Source: Candidatus Aquidulcis sp.
GTDB taxonomy: Bacteria > Chloroflexota > Anaerolineae > UBA4142
Length of the DNA: 64,000 bases
Direction of reading: 5' to 3'
Assembly: GCA_020723345.1 (NCBI GenBank)
Contig: DYJA01000005.1
Span: forward strand, 98,689-162,688
The first letter of the stretch is position 1, and every line of letters starts with the position of its first letter. The position numbers were made by a program, and so were the translations under genes. The notes under the pieces are model-generated. The model saw nothing but the letters and a program-made list of their open reading frames with translations, was not told where the DNA came from and made no database searches. Of the stretch, positions 43,277 to 51,212 are shown piece after piece.

Positions 43277-44537
43277 ATCCGCGTTCGTCCGCGTCCCTCC
43301 GCGTTCCGTTCTTCTTCTTCTCCAACCGCGCCAGCCGATGCTCCAACTCGCCGAGCCACTGCGAGCGCGCGTCGCGCGGAAATTCGGCAGCGGTGACGAT
43401 GGCGAGCGCGGCGCGTGTTTGCGCGATCGCTTCCGCGTAATCGCGCGCGCGATGCTCGTAATACTTCGCCAGTTCGACGAACGCGTACACCTGCCGCGTG
43501 CCTGCCGCGCCGCGCCACAACTCCACCGCCGACGACACGTCGCCGCGCCGCCGCTGGAGGTGCGCGTATCGCCGCACGGTTTCGCGGAACGATTCCTCCG
43601 ACAAGTCGAGTTCAAGCCCGCGCGCGTACAACATCACCGCGTCGTCCCAGCGCCCCAAGTCTTCGAACAGTTTGCCGATCGCGATCACGTCCAGTCCGTG
43701 CTCGACCGCGAAGGTGAGCGGATCGTTCAGCAGCGCGGCGATGTGATTCAGCAACGCCGCCATTGCGACGACGTCCATCGCGTTGTGGTAAAACACACCG
43801 CGTAGTTCGCGCGCGTCGCCGCTCCGCAAATAATCAATGTAGATTTGAGGAATCAGCCAGCCGGGAATATCTTCTTCCGTGCGCGTCATTTTCAAAATGT
43901 GCTGCTCGAGCGATCCGAGCGCGCGCGATTCGAGACGGTCGCGCCACAGACGTCGCGCGAGCGGCAGCAGATCGAGATGCGCGGCATCAACGAACGGAAC
44001 CGCGTGCTGATTGACGATGCAGCGATTTCGCAGCAGCGGCGCGTCGAACGCTTTGCCGTTGAAGGTGACGAGCGCGTCATCGGGTTGTAAGAATTCGCTC
44101 AACGCGGCAAGCGCGGCAGGTTCTTCAATCGGATCGCGCATGAAAATCTGCGTGACGCGAAATTCTGCGCCGGTGAGTCGTCCTAGCCCGATCAGAAACG
44201 CGAACGTGCCGGTGCCGCCCGCGAGTCCCGTCGTCTCCGTGTCGAGAAAAACCAAGCGGCTGGGTTCGCACTGCGCGAGACGCGGCTCAGTTGCCCACGC
44301 GGCAATCGTCGCGAGCGACGCGTTGAGCGGCAGCGCAATTTGCCCGTGCCGATACTCCGGCGGGTACGTCGCTTGTACGACGAACGTCTCGCCGAGCGGG
44401 GTCGCGTGCGCGCGTCCCGGCACGACGTTTTCAATCGCGCGCGCGGTTGAGCGCGCGACGCGCGGCTTGGGCGGCGGCAAATCTTGCGCGCCGACTTGTA
44501 CGCCGAGGGATTTTAGTTTGTCGGAGAGGGTGGGCAT
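43275..44537 (-). CDS. mrfB: MrfB/YprB-like RNase H-fold exonuclease with TPR-like tail
   Basis: 420 residues. Residues ~90-265 form a YprB-type DEDD exonuclease: RLVFLDTETTGLAGGTGTFAFLIGLGRL (D-x-E), LVTFNGKAFDAPLLRNRC (middle Asp) and FYHNAMDVVAMAALLNHI (last Asp). The C-terminal ~130 residues form helical TPR-like repeats (GRWDDAVMLYARGLELD). In Bacillus subtilis, MrfB with the helicase MrfA excises mitomycin-C lesions independently of UvrABC. The matching MrfA-like gene lies ~2 kb away at 46497. The last ~12 codons derive from a decamer array (43279-43308). Upstream, a heptamer array occupies the whole gap to the next gene. Confidence 0.8.
   Translation of the reverse strand: MPTLSDKLKSLGVQVGAQDLPPPKPRVARSTARAIENVVPGRAHATPLGETFVVQATYPPEYRHGQIALPLNASLATIAAWATEPRLAQCEPSRLVFLDTETTGLAGGTGTFAFLIGLGRLTGAEFRVTQIFMRDPIEEPAALAALSEFLQPDDALVTFNGKAFDAPLLRNRCIVNQHAVPFVDAAHLDLLPLARRLWRDRLESRALGSLEQHILKMTRTEEDIPGWLIPQIYIDYLRSGDARELRGVFYHNAMDVVAMAALLNHIAALLNDPLTFAVEHGLDVIAIGKLFEDLGRWDDAVMLYARGLELDLSEESFRETVRRYAHLQRRRGDVSSAVELWRGAAGTRQVYAFVELAKYYEHRARDYAEAIAQTRAALAIVTAAEFPRDARSQWLGELEHRLARLEKKKNGTRRDADERG
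43279..43308. repeat. Decamer array at the 3' end of mrfB
   Basis: TCCGCGTTCG, TCCGCGTCCC, TCCGCGTTCC (10-nt period), encoding the last residues of the exonuclease (RRDADERG). Confidence 0.6.
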
Positions 44538-44543
44538 GGGAAA

Positions 44544-44578
44544 TTAGAGATTGGAGATTAGAGATTGGAAGTTGGTGT
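44544..44578. repeat. Heptamer array filling the gap upstream of mrfB
   Basis: TTAGAGA, TTGGAGA, TTAGAGA, TTGGAAG, TTGGTGT. It lies between the TGA of the upstream gene (44578-44580) and the mrfB ATG (44535-44537), so it forms the entire 40-base intergenic spacer. Confidence 0.8.
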
Positions 44579-44856
44579 CACGTTCGCTTGAAGCGTTCCA
44601 ATTTCAAGGTCACGCAATTTTGCGAATCGGGACATTGCGCGTGAATCACGTCGCCTTTCCACCACGGGAGACTGCCGCCAAATTGGAACGTGGATAAATC
44701 GGGAAAGAGATCGTGATAGAAAAAGCCGCACAGCCCGGCGGGATCGTGACAACTGATTTCAAACGTGTCGCCCACTTGATGTCCGGCGTGACATTTTCCC
44801 TTCGCCTCTGTCACCGTGGCAACCACGCGATAGCCGACGCCTGGGTCTTTTGCCAT
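44578..44856 (-). CDS. TIGR04076 family protein
   Basis: 92 residues. Pattern YRVVATVTEAKGKCHAGHQVGDTFEISCHDPAGLCGFFYHDLFPDLSTFQFGGSLPWWKGD ... AQCPDSQNCVTLKLER matches the TIGR04076 family, with conserved Cys residues and the GG..PWW motif. Function unknown. Leftward, upstream of mrfB and probably cotranscribed. Confidence 0.8.
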   Translation of the reverse strand: MAKDPGVGYRVVATVTEAKGKCHAGHQVGDTFEISCHDPAGLCGFFYHDLFPDLSTFQFGGSLPWWKGDVIHAQCPDSQNCVTLKLERFKRT

Positions 44857-45026
44857 TTTGTCGAACCTCCTTGATTGTTTGTGGCAAGTATATCACAATT
44901 TGGCGCAGTTGGCAGAAATGAAAAGAGCGTGCAAGGGGCATACGCGCTCTTGTGACTTTGTGACTTTCGCGTCACCTGGTAACCTGATTGAGCAACAGGG
45001 TGTGGACTTGATCCTCATGTACTCGC

Positions 45027-46205
45027 TCATTCGGGAAGCAGATATTCGCGAGACAGAAACTCCGAGGGGCTCTCTCTTTCTCTTGGAAGATAGATAGCCA
45101 CAGGTATTTCAAGGGAGGCCAAGTAGCGGCACATCATTCGACCAACATCTCTCCAATCGAGGTTACCGAGTCCACAACCAAGCGCCGGTAGAGCAATAGA
45201 TGTAATCCCCTCAGTCTTGTAGTTTGTCGCGAGCCAATGCAACCCCTCTTCAATGCCTTTCAAGTCCGAATTTTCACGCCAATGACGTTTGGTTGGGAAA
45301 AGAAGAAACCATTTGACTCCATTAGGGGTGGTGAGATTTCCAGGTTCATCGAATAGTACATCGTCAAAGGAAGCCTCTCGCTTGTAAAGATATGGCTTTC
45401 CCATTCTTAGCCATCTGTTTTTGCATGCGTCTTGGTAAACCACGTAAACGTCTGGGAATTGATATTTCGCTCGCGAAGCAAGTCCTTTTCCCATTATACC
45501 TACAGTATTCACACTAACTGTCAACGTCTGCATAGTGGAGAAAAACATATCTCCATCCGCAAGAAACAGATTCTGGGCGATCTGGTATTGCTTCTTCGGA
45601 AAGAAGAACATAGGCGGTTCTGGGATAACAGGAATCTGTCTCGGGATAATAGATCTCACCAAGTCAGCCACTTTATGGCTCGCGACATAAACGCTGTGGA
45701 CAAGATCTGGTGATATTGCGCCGGGTACGAGACATTCAGCCATAATCTTTCTCTTGGATCCATCTACCGAGTTCCACCATTCGTTGCTGATCGTGTCCCA
45801 GATCTTCGACACCGCTTGTACGCCATCCTTGTAGCTAAAGAAGTCAGTCGCGTTGTTTGCGGCATTCCCGTTGGTAATGAAGGAACCTGGAATCTCAAGC
45901 ACACGCCGATTCAAACCGAGCACGACAATCTCATTGGGACTCTTCTCATGGACAACGCGGAAGAGCATCGGATTTCTTGGTTGAAAATAAACGTTTGCGA
46001 ATTCCCAAAGACTTCGGCCATCTGGTGTATGCTTCAATTTGCGATTGCTGACGATCTCGGCATCGTAGATTGCCTTGTATGCCACACCACGATCTTCAAT
46101 GTACCGATGCGAAAGAATACCCATAGAGAGAATCGAAGGCAGGTTGTCGACATGGGTGATATAGTACAAACTCTTGATTTCTGGTTTGCCTTTGCTCTTG
46201 ACCAT
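45027..46205 (-). CDS. darT-darG: Single-chain DarT-DarG fusion (DNA ADP-ribosyltransferase + macrodomain)
   Basis: 392 residues. Residues 1-190 match DarT (DUF4433): YYITHVDNLPSILSMGIL, ANVYFQPRNPMLF and KIMAECLVPGAI, with Glu157 at the catalytic position. Residues ~212-375 match the DarG macrodomain: TLTVSVNTVGIMGKGLASRAKYQFP, LLFPTKRHWRENSDLKGIEEGLHWLA and IALPALGCGLGNLDW, including the nucleotide-binding loops and the Lys of the TK-HWR motif. DarT ADP-ribosylates thymidine or guanosine in single-stranded DNA; DarG removes the modification. In the well-studied systems these are separate adjacent genes; here one frame encodes both in toxin-antidote order. Own promoter; monocistronic; between mrfB and mrfA. 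Confidence 0.85.
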   Translation of the reverse strand: MVKSKGKPEIKSLYYITHVDNLPSILSMGILSHRYIEDRGVAYKAIYDAEIVSNRKLKHTPDGRSLWEFANVYFQPRNPMLFRVVHEKSPNEIVVLGLNRRVLEIPGSFITNGNAANNATDFFSYKDGVQAVSKIWDTISNEWWNSVDGSKRKIMAECLVPGAISPDLVHSVYVASHKVADLVRSIIPRQIPVIPEPPMFFFPKKQYQIAQNLFLADGDMFFSTMQTLTVSVNTVGIMGKGLASRAKYQFPDVYVVYQDACKNRWLRMGKPYLYKREASFDDVLFDEPGNLTTPNGVKWFLLFPTKRHWRENSDLKGIEEGLHWLATNYKTEGITSIALPALGCGLGNLDWRDVGRMMCRYLASLEIPVAIYLPRERESPSEFLSREYLLPE

Positions 46206-46232
46206 TTAACTAACCTCAAGTTTCCTACGTCA

Positions 46233-46261
46233 AGAATATCACAGACCCCACGTTGCGTCAA
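46233..46261 (-). promoter_or_regulatory. Promoter of the darT-darG fusion
   Basis: Minus strand: TTGACG (46256-46261), 17-base spacer, TATTCT (46233-46238). GAGG precedes the ATG at 46205. Confidence 0.6.
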
Positions 46262-46490
46262 TTCCCAGCCGCCCTCACCTCGCGCTTTCCCCCGTACTCC
46301 TTGTCTCCCCCAGTACCACCGCACGCCAGCCACCCGCTCGCTAGAACACCAACCCACCCCACACGAACTGCGCGAACCCAGGTGTGGGGAATCTGCCAAC
46401 CACATAACTGGTCTCCAGTCCGTGCTTGTTCGCGATCCGTTTGAGCCGCGCATCGTCCGCCGCGACGGGATGCGTCTTCACTTTACATTT
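46262..46490 (-). other. Region without an intact gene
   Basis: On the minus strand a GTG at about 46476 opens 42 codons (TSYVVGRFPTPGFAQFVWGG within it) ending in TAG. It could be the tail of a lost gene, but I recognise no family and see no ribosome site. Confidence 0.25.
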
Positions 46491-46496
46491 TCTCCA

Positions 46497-49154
46497 CTAT
46501 TCTGTCAATTGTTGATTAACATTATCGCGTACAAGTGCCGAAAGTAGAGCCCGCGCCTCTTTCTTCCCCCCGTACCCCTGCTCGCCGCCGGGGCCAACGC
46601 ACGACGGACAGCCGTCCTCGCACGCGCAATCGCGCACGAGTTCAAGCGCGCGCGTGATCAACTCGTCGTGCAGTTCAAACAGCCGCTCGCTGAAACCGAT
46701 ACCCGCGGGAATTTGATCGTAAATCACGATGCACGGTTTACCGTCGGTCAGCGGCGATTGCGGATCGGAGTGAATGCCGATATCGCGCGCGTCGCACATC
46801 AAAAAGAGCGGCGCGAGATGTCCGAGCGAGTGCGCGACGCCCGCGAGTCCGCTGCGAATCCGCACCGCGAGTTCCGCGCGGCGATGGCAGTTCGGGCAAA
46901 GCGTCGCGAGATTATCAAGTTGATTCGCCTGCTCGCGCGACGCGAACGCGCGAAATGGAATGCGATGATGAACGTGGTGCGGCTTGCCATTCTCCGGCGC
47001 GCCGCAACCCTGACAGCGATAGCGATCACGCGCACGGACACGCGCGCGAATCGAATCCCAGTCGGGTCCGTAATCGTTCGGCGCGTTCGTCCACAAGCCC
47101 TCATCGCGCAAACGCGCGACCGTTTCGTCGTTCACCGCGAGCCAGTAGCCGGTCGTCCGCAATTCCGTCGGCGGCAGCGCGACGACGCCCGCGCCAAGAT
47201 TTTCGTGCGTGAACCATTTGATTTTTTTGTAGCCGGTCACTTGCGTCGTCACCGCGATTTCGCCGTGCGCTTTTGTCGCGCCGCGCGCATCGGCTTGCGC
47301 GAGTTTGTCGAGCAATTGCACTTGCGTTTCTTTGCGCGGCTCGGTGTAGTAATCGGCGTCGGTCGGGACGAGGCGCGCGATATGATGTTCCAAATCGAGT
47401 TCGCCGACGATGTACGCTTGACCCTCGTGCAAATAAATCGCTTCGGGATGCGCCATCCAGTCCGCGCTCGCGCGATCCACTTCACCGATGATCATTCCCT
47501 CCCTTGTTTTGGACGGGGGAGGGTTAAGGTGGGGGATTCCCTCCCCTGTCTTCGACGGCGGAGGGTTAGGGTGGGGGTCAACCTGCAACACCACCGATTG
47601 CGCCGACGCGCTGCGGAGCGAAGTCGCGTCGGCGGGATAACGATCAGACATCCAAAAATATTTCTCGCCCGATTGATGCACCACACCCGACTCGGCAAGA
47701 AACTGAAGAAATTCGGCAACGCGCGATGAATCAACGTGACCAAATTCTTCGTCCCGACGAAACGGCAACTCGAACGCGGCGCAGCGCAAATGTGCGAGCA
47801 GGATCAACAAGTTGTCCGGATTGATCAGCGCGCGTTCGGGCGAACGATCAAACAAATAATCGGGATGCCGCGCGAGAAATTGATCGAGCGGATCTGCCGA
47901 CGCGACGAGGAGCGCGAGCGACGCGTCATCGCCGCGCCCCGCGCGTCCGGCTTGCTGTCGCGTCGCGGCAATCGTTCCCGGATAACCGACGAGAATCGCC
48001 GCGCCCATCCCGCCGATGTCGATCCCCAATTCGAGCGCGTTCGTCGCGACGACGGCGCGCACCGTCCCATCGCGCAGCCCGCGTTCGATCTCGCGACGCA
48101 GCGTTGGCAGATAACCGCCGCGATAGCCGCGCACCCCCACCCCTGACCCTCCCCCGTCGCCCACAGGGGAGGGAGAAAGGTATCGCAGGATCAATTCGAC
48201 GGTGCGCCGCGCGCGCGCGAAAACAATCGTCTGCACATCGCGCGCCAACAATTCTTGCGCGAGCGTGACGCTTTCGAGAATCGTGCTGCGCCGCAGACCC
48301 AGTTTCTGATCGACGACCGGCGGATTGTACACGACGAAATGTTTCTCGCCCTTCGCCGCGCCGTCGTCGTCAACGAGCGCGACCGGTTCTTCTATCAATC
48401 GTTCCGCAAGTTCGGTTGGATTCGCAATTGTCGCGGACGTCAGAATGAATTGCGGCGACGCGCCGTAGAATGCCGCGACGCGTTTCAATCGCCGGAGAAC
48501 GTTCGCGACGTGCGAGCCGAACACGCCGCGATACGCGTGCATCTCGTCGATGACAATGAATTGCAGATGCCGAAAAAATTCTGCCCAAATTGTGTGATGC
48601 GGCAAAATGCCCGCGTGAGCCATATCGGGATTGCTGACAATGACGCGCGCGTGGGCGCGGATGTTTGCGCGCGCGGATTGGGGTGTGTCGCCATCATAAG
48701 TAGCGAAGGATGAAGGATGAAGGATGAAGGATGAGGATTCTTTTTCATCCTTCATCCTTCCGCCTTCATCCTTGAGATTTGCAACTTGGTCTTGCGCCAG
48801 CGCTTTCGTCGGAAAAAGGTACAGCGCGCGCGCTTGATCATCGCGCAACAAACGATCGAGCACAGGCAAGTTATAGCACAGCGTTTTTCCGCTTGCGGTG
48901 CCGGTCACGACGACGATGTGTTCGCCCGCGCGCGCGTGCTGCCACGCAGTTGCCTGGTGCGTGTACAACGCGGCGATGCCGCGCGCGCGTAGCGCTTCGA
49001 TCAACGCGGGATGCACGTCATCGGGAAACGCGACGGTGCGCGCGGCGCGCGCGGGAATCGTTCGCTGCGCGGCAATGTTCGAGCCGAAGCGCGCATCTGC
49101 GTGCCAAGCGTTCAGCAGAGCGTCAATTGAATCGCGAGATGAGAAAGATGCCAT
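46497..49154 (-). CDS. mrfA: MrfA/YprA-like DEAD/H-box helicase with DUF1998 and HNH insertion
   Basis: 885 residues. RecA1: LYTHQATAW, Walker A VTGTASGKT (~84-91), KALAQDQV, DEMH box (VIDEMHAYRGVFGSH), LTSATI. RecA2: VVATNALELGIDIGG and QQAGRAGR. The C-terminal DUF1998 ends in the four-cysteine zinc signature CACEDGCPSC (~840). Between ~705 and 765 an HNH-like module is inserted: RYRCQGCGA, HHVHHRIPF, LATLCPNCHRRA. In B. subtilis MrfA is a 3'-5' DNA helicase acting with MrfB. Start ATG 49154 lies 7 bases after TATAAT, so the mRNA is leaderless. Three repeat tracts lie in frame (47497-47585, 48132-48180, 48705-48774). Confidence 0.88.
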   Translation of the reverse strand: MASFSSRDSIDALLNAWHADARFGSNIAAQRTIPARAARTVAFPDDVHPALIEALRARGIAALYTHQATAWQHARAGEHIVVVTGTASGKTLCYNLPVLDRLLRDDQARALYLFPTKALAQDQVANLKDEGGRMKDEKESSSFILHPSSFATYDGDTPQSARANIRAHARVIVSNPDMAHAGILPHHTIWAEFFRHLQFIVIDEMHAYRGVFGSHVANVLRRLKRVAAFYGASPQFILTSATIANPTELAERLIEEPVALVDDDGAAKGEKHFVVYNPPVVDQKLGLRRSTILESVTLAQELLARDVQTIVFARARRTVELILRYLSPSPVGDGGGSGVGVRGYRGGYLPTLRREIERGLRDGTVRAVVATNALELGIDIGGMGAAILVGYPGTIAATRQQAGRAGRGDDASLALLVASADPLDQFLARHPDYLFDRSPERALINPDNLLILLAHLRCAAFELPFRRDEEFGHVDSSRVAEFLQFLAESGVVHQSGEKYFWMSDRYPADATSLRSASAQSVVLQVDPHPNPPPSKTGEGIPHLNPPPSKTREGMIIGEVDRASADWMAHPEAIYLHEGQAYIVGELDLEHHIARLVPTDADYYTEPRKETQVQLLDKLAQADARGATKAHGEIAVTTQVTGYKKIKWFTHENLGAGVVALPPTELRTTGYWLAVNDETVARLRDEGLWTNAPNDYGPDWDSIRARVRARDRYRCQGCGAPENGKPHHVHHRIPFRAFASREQANQLDNLATLCPNCHRRAELAVRIRSGLAGVAHSLGHLAPLFLMCDARDIGIHSDPQSPLTDGKPCIVIYDQIPAGIGFSERLFELHDELITRALELVRDCACEDGCPSCVGPGGEQGYGGKKEARALLSALVRDNVNQQLTE
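47497..47585. repeat. Tandem ~45-bp repeat inside mrfA
   Basis: Two units, each with CTCCC ... GACGG ... GGAGGGTTA ... GGTGGGGG. On the coding strand they give PHPNPPPSKTGEG and PHLNPPPSKTREG. Confidence 0.75.
48132..48180. repeat. GGGGAGGGAG-type hairpin inside mrfA
   Basis: CCCCCACCCCTGACCCTCCC ... AGGGGAGGGAG, complementary C-rich and G-rich arms. Translated in frame as LSPSPVGDGGGSGVGVRGY. Confidence 0.6.
48705..48774. repeat. Heptamer inverted array inside mrfA
   Basis: Left arm GAAGGAT four times and GAGGATT; right arm ATCCTTC twice, CGCCTTC, ATCCTTG. 70 bp, arms complementary, open in the coding frame (EGGRMKDEKESSSFILHPSS). Confidence 0.88.
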
Positions 49155-49161
49155 CACCGCC

Positions 49162-49189
49162 ATTATATCTCGGCAGTGGTTTTTGGCAA
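49162..49189 (-). promoter_or_regulatory. Promoter of mrfA (leaderless)
   Basis: Minus strand: TTGCCA (49184-49189), 16-base spacer, TATAAT (49162-49167), then 7 bases to the ATG. Confidence 0.65.
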
Positions 49190-49223
49190 TCAGCCAAGAT
49201 GGGGCTTTCAAAGTCGAGTACGC

Positions 49224-49306
49224 CTTGTCATTTCGAGCGGAGCGAGAAATCTCCGCCGTCGAAAACGGGATTTCTCGTCGGCAAAAGTCGCCTCCTCGAA
49301 ATGACA
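49224..49306. repeat. MITE-like TTGTCATTTCGAG element (copy 2)
   Basis: 83 bp, CTTGTCATTTCGAGCGGAGC ... CTCGAAATGACA, opposite orientation to copy 1, between the mrfA and 49403 promoters. Confidence 0.8.
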
Positions 49307-49337
49307 ATGACAAAACGTTGCGAGCGAGATTGTTTGC

Positions 49338-49366
49338 TTGACCGACGCGACATTCTCTTGTAGAAT
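49338..49366 (+). promoter_or_regulatory. Promoter of the acyltransferase/TraB operon
   Basis: TTGACC at 49338-49343, 17-base spacer, TAGAAT at 49361-49366. Confidence 0.65.
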
Positions 49367-49402
49367 CGGAGTGGTTGACCCAGGTTCATTCGAGTGAAAA
49401 CG

Positions 49403-50284
49403 ATGGGCGCGCAATCTTCATCCACAATGACATTTACATCCGCCGACGAACGGTACGCGCTTGCGCGCGCGTACGTGCCGGAACACATTCCCAGTTTGAT
49501 GGCGACGATTTCGCGCGCTGCGCCGTTTCTCGTCGAAGATTATCTCGGCTTTGCAAAAGACAACTGGGTGATTTTCGTCGGCTATCCGCTTGAAACTCAA
49601 TTCGATTCAACGCGCTGCGACGCAATCCTCGCGCGTGTTCGCGCCATGCATCCCGCCGAATACCTTTGGTTTATCGGACCCGCAATTCCTCCGGCGCTCG
49701 CGCGCGATTACCGCGCGCGTCAGAGCGACAACTACTATCGTCTCGATCTCGCGCCGACACCGATCAAAGCGTCATTGCAACGTGAGGTCACTCAAGCCGC
49801 CAAGTCGCTTACCGTCGAACGCGCGCGCGCGTGGACAAAAGATCATCAGTCGCTCGCGGACGAACTTATGCGCCGCGAGAAATTGCCGCCGCTGATCACG
49901 GAATTGTACCGCGCGATGCCTGATTACATCGCGCACTGCGAAACCGCGCGCGTGCTGAACGCGCGCGACGCGCGCGGCAAACTGACCGCGTTCTTCGTCG
50001 TCGAACTCGCGGCGGAACAATTCGATACGTACGTGCTCGGCTGTCACTCGAAGAAAAACTACGCGCCGCACGCGTCCGATTTGCTCTTCGCCGAAATGAT
50101 CGCGCTCGCGCGCGAACGCGGCAAACCGTCGATCAATCTCGGCTTGGGCGTAAACGCGGGGATCACGCGATTCAAAACGAAATGGGGCGGCAAGCCGTAC
50201 TTGAATTACGAGTTCTGCGAGTGTTATTACGGAACGGAAAAACAAACTTCGATTGTGGATCTGCTGTTGGGAGACAAACTGTGA
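49403..50284 (+). CDS. GNAT/FemAB-like acyltransferase paralogue A
   Basis: 293 residues. N-terminal RYALARAYVPEHIPSLMATISRAAPFLVEDYLGF and C-terminal FAEMIALARERGKPSINLGLGVNAGITRFKTKWGGKPYLNYEF. The latter (NLGLG...G...FK.KWG) is the pattern of FemAB/DUF2156-type GNAT transferases, which move aminoacyl or acyl groups. It is a clear paralogue of the gene at 51209 (same length class, VPEH block and GASDLL/NLGLG blocks). No signal peptide. Starts at GTG 49394 and ATG 49427 are also possible; 49427 aligns best with the paralogue. Confidence 0.6.
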   Translation: MGAQSSSTMTFTSADERYALARAYVPEHIPSLMATISRAAPFLVEDYLGFAKDNWVIFVGYPLETQFDSTRCDAILARVRAMHPAEYLWFIGPAIPPALARDYRARQSDNYYRLDLAPTPIKASLQREVTQAAKSLTVERARAWTKDHQSLADELMRREKLPPLITELYRAMPDYIAHCETARVLNARDARGKLTAFFVVELAAEQFDTYVLGCHSKKNYAPHASDLLFAEMIALARERGKPSINLGLGVNAGITRFKTKWGGKPYLNYEFCECYYGTEKQTSIVDLLLGDKL

Positions 50285-50291
50285 ACCACTC

Positions 50292-50374
50292 TGTCGTTTC
50301 GAGGAGCGTAATCTGCGACGAGAAATCTCGTTCTAATCGCGATGTGGAGATTTCTCGCTCCGCTCGAAATGACA
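50292..50374. repeat. MITE-like TGTCRTTTCGAG element (copy 3)
   Basis: 83 bp, TGTCGTTTCGAGGAGC ... CTCGAAATGACA, starting 8 bases after a stop codon and ending 13 bases before the next ATG, inside an apparent operon. Confidence 0.8.
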
Positions 50375-50387
50375 AATTCAGGATTCT

Positions 50388-51212
50388 ATGAACCTCCGTT
50401 TCTGGTCGAACGAAAAACCGCTGCGAATGATCTGGCGCGTCGAGAAGAATCATCGCGCGGCGCACCTCGTCGGCACCGCGCACTTTTTCCCGTACAGTTT
50501 TGCGCGCGCGTTCGCGCGCCTGATGCAAGACGCCGCGACCGTACTGTTTGAGGGTCCGCTCGACGACGCGAGTTCCGCGCGCATCGCCGAGTACGGCAGG
50601 CAAGGCGCGGACGCGCCGACGTTCGTCGAACTGCTGACGCCCGAAGCGATTCGCGCAATCGAACGCATCCTCCGCCACCGGCTCGACAATCAGAACGGCG
50701 ACACGTGGCTCTTGTCGCTCGTTGAGCGCAAGCCAATTTATTTCGAGACGTTCACGCGCGGCGTGCGTCCCTGGGCGGCGTTCTTCTCGATCTGGCAAAC
50801 GTATCTCGGTTGGAAATATTCGATGGACTTGCAGGGCTATCAGATCGCGCGCAAACTCGGCAAGCCAATTCATTTTCTCGAAACGCTCGACGAGCAACTC
50901 GCGGTGCTCGACCACATTCCGCTGGAGCGGATCGCGCGGCAGTTGAACGACATCGAAAATTGGGAGAGTTACAAAAACGAGTACGTCAAAATTTTTCTCG
51001 ACGGCGATCTGGAAAAGATGATGACGCTCACTGCGCGATTCGTCACGCGCGGTCCCGTCGTCGTCGGCGCGCGCGATCAGATTCTCTTCGACCGAATGAA
51101 ACCAATTATCGAACGCGACGACGCGGTAGCGTTCATCGGCTTTCCGCACATTCCCGGCGTGACCAAACTTTTGCGCGACGATGGCTACAACGTGGCGCAG
51201 GTGCGCGCATGA
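50388..51212 (+). CDS. TraB/GumN-like protein
   Basis: 274 residues. The N-terminal AAHLVGTAHFFP and TVLFEGPLDD match the GxxH ... E pattern of TraB/GumN (Tiki-like) proteins, a putative metalloprotease-like fold; the late ARDQILFDRMKPII and FIGFPHIPGV fit the second conserved GxxH region. It lacks a signal peptide, unlike many GumN proteins. Its TGA overlaps the ATG of the next acyltransferase gene (ATGA). Confidence 0.7.
   Translation: MNLRFWSNEKPLRMIWRVEKNHRAAHLVGTAHFFPYSFARAFARLMQDAATVLFEGPLDDASSARIAEYGRQGADAPTFVELLTPEAIRAIERILRHRLDNQNGDTWLLSLVERKPIYFETFTRGVRPWAAFFSIWQTYLGWKYSMDLQGYQIARKLGKPIHFLETLDEQLAVLDHIPLERIARQLNDIENWESYKNEYVKIFLDGDLEKMMTLTARFVTRGPVVVGARDQILFDRMKPIIERDDAVAFIGFPHIPGVTKLLRDDGYNVAQVRA

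Noticed and set aside
47497..47585. Proline-rich domain of the helicase with a function of its own
   Set aside because: The residues come from a tandem G/C-rich repeat that resembles other inserted repeats in the window.
49155..49313. N-terminal extension of the MrfA-like helicase
   Set aside because: It would be translated from a MITE-like element and precedes the -10 box at 49162.
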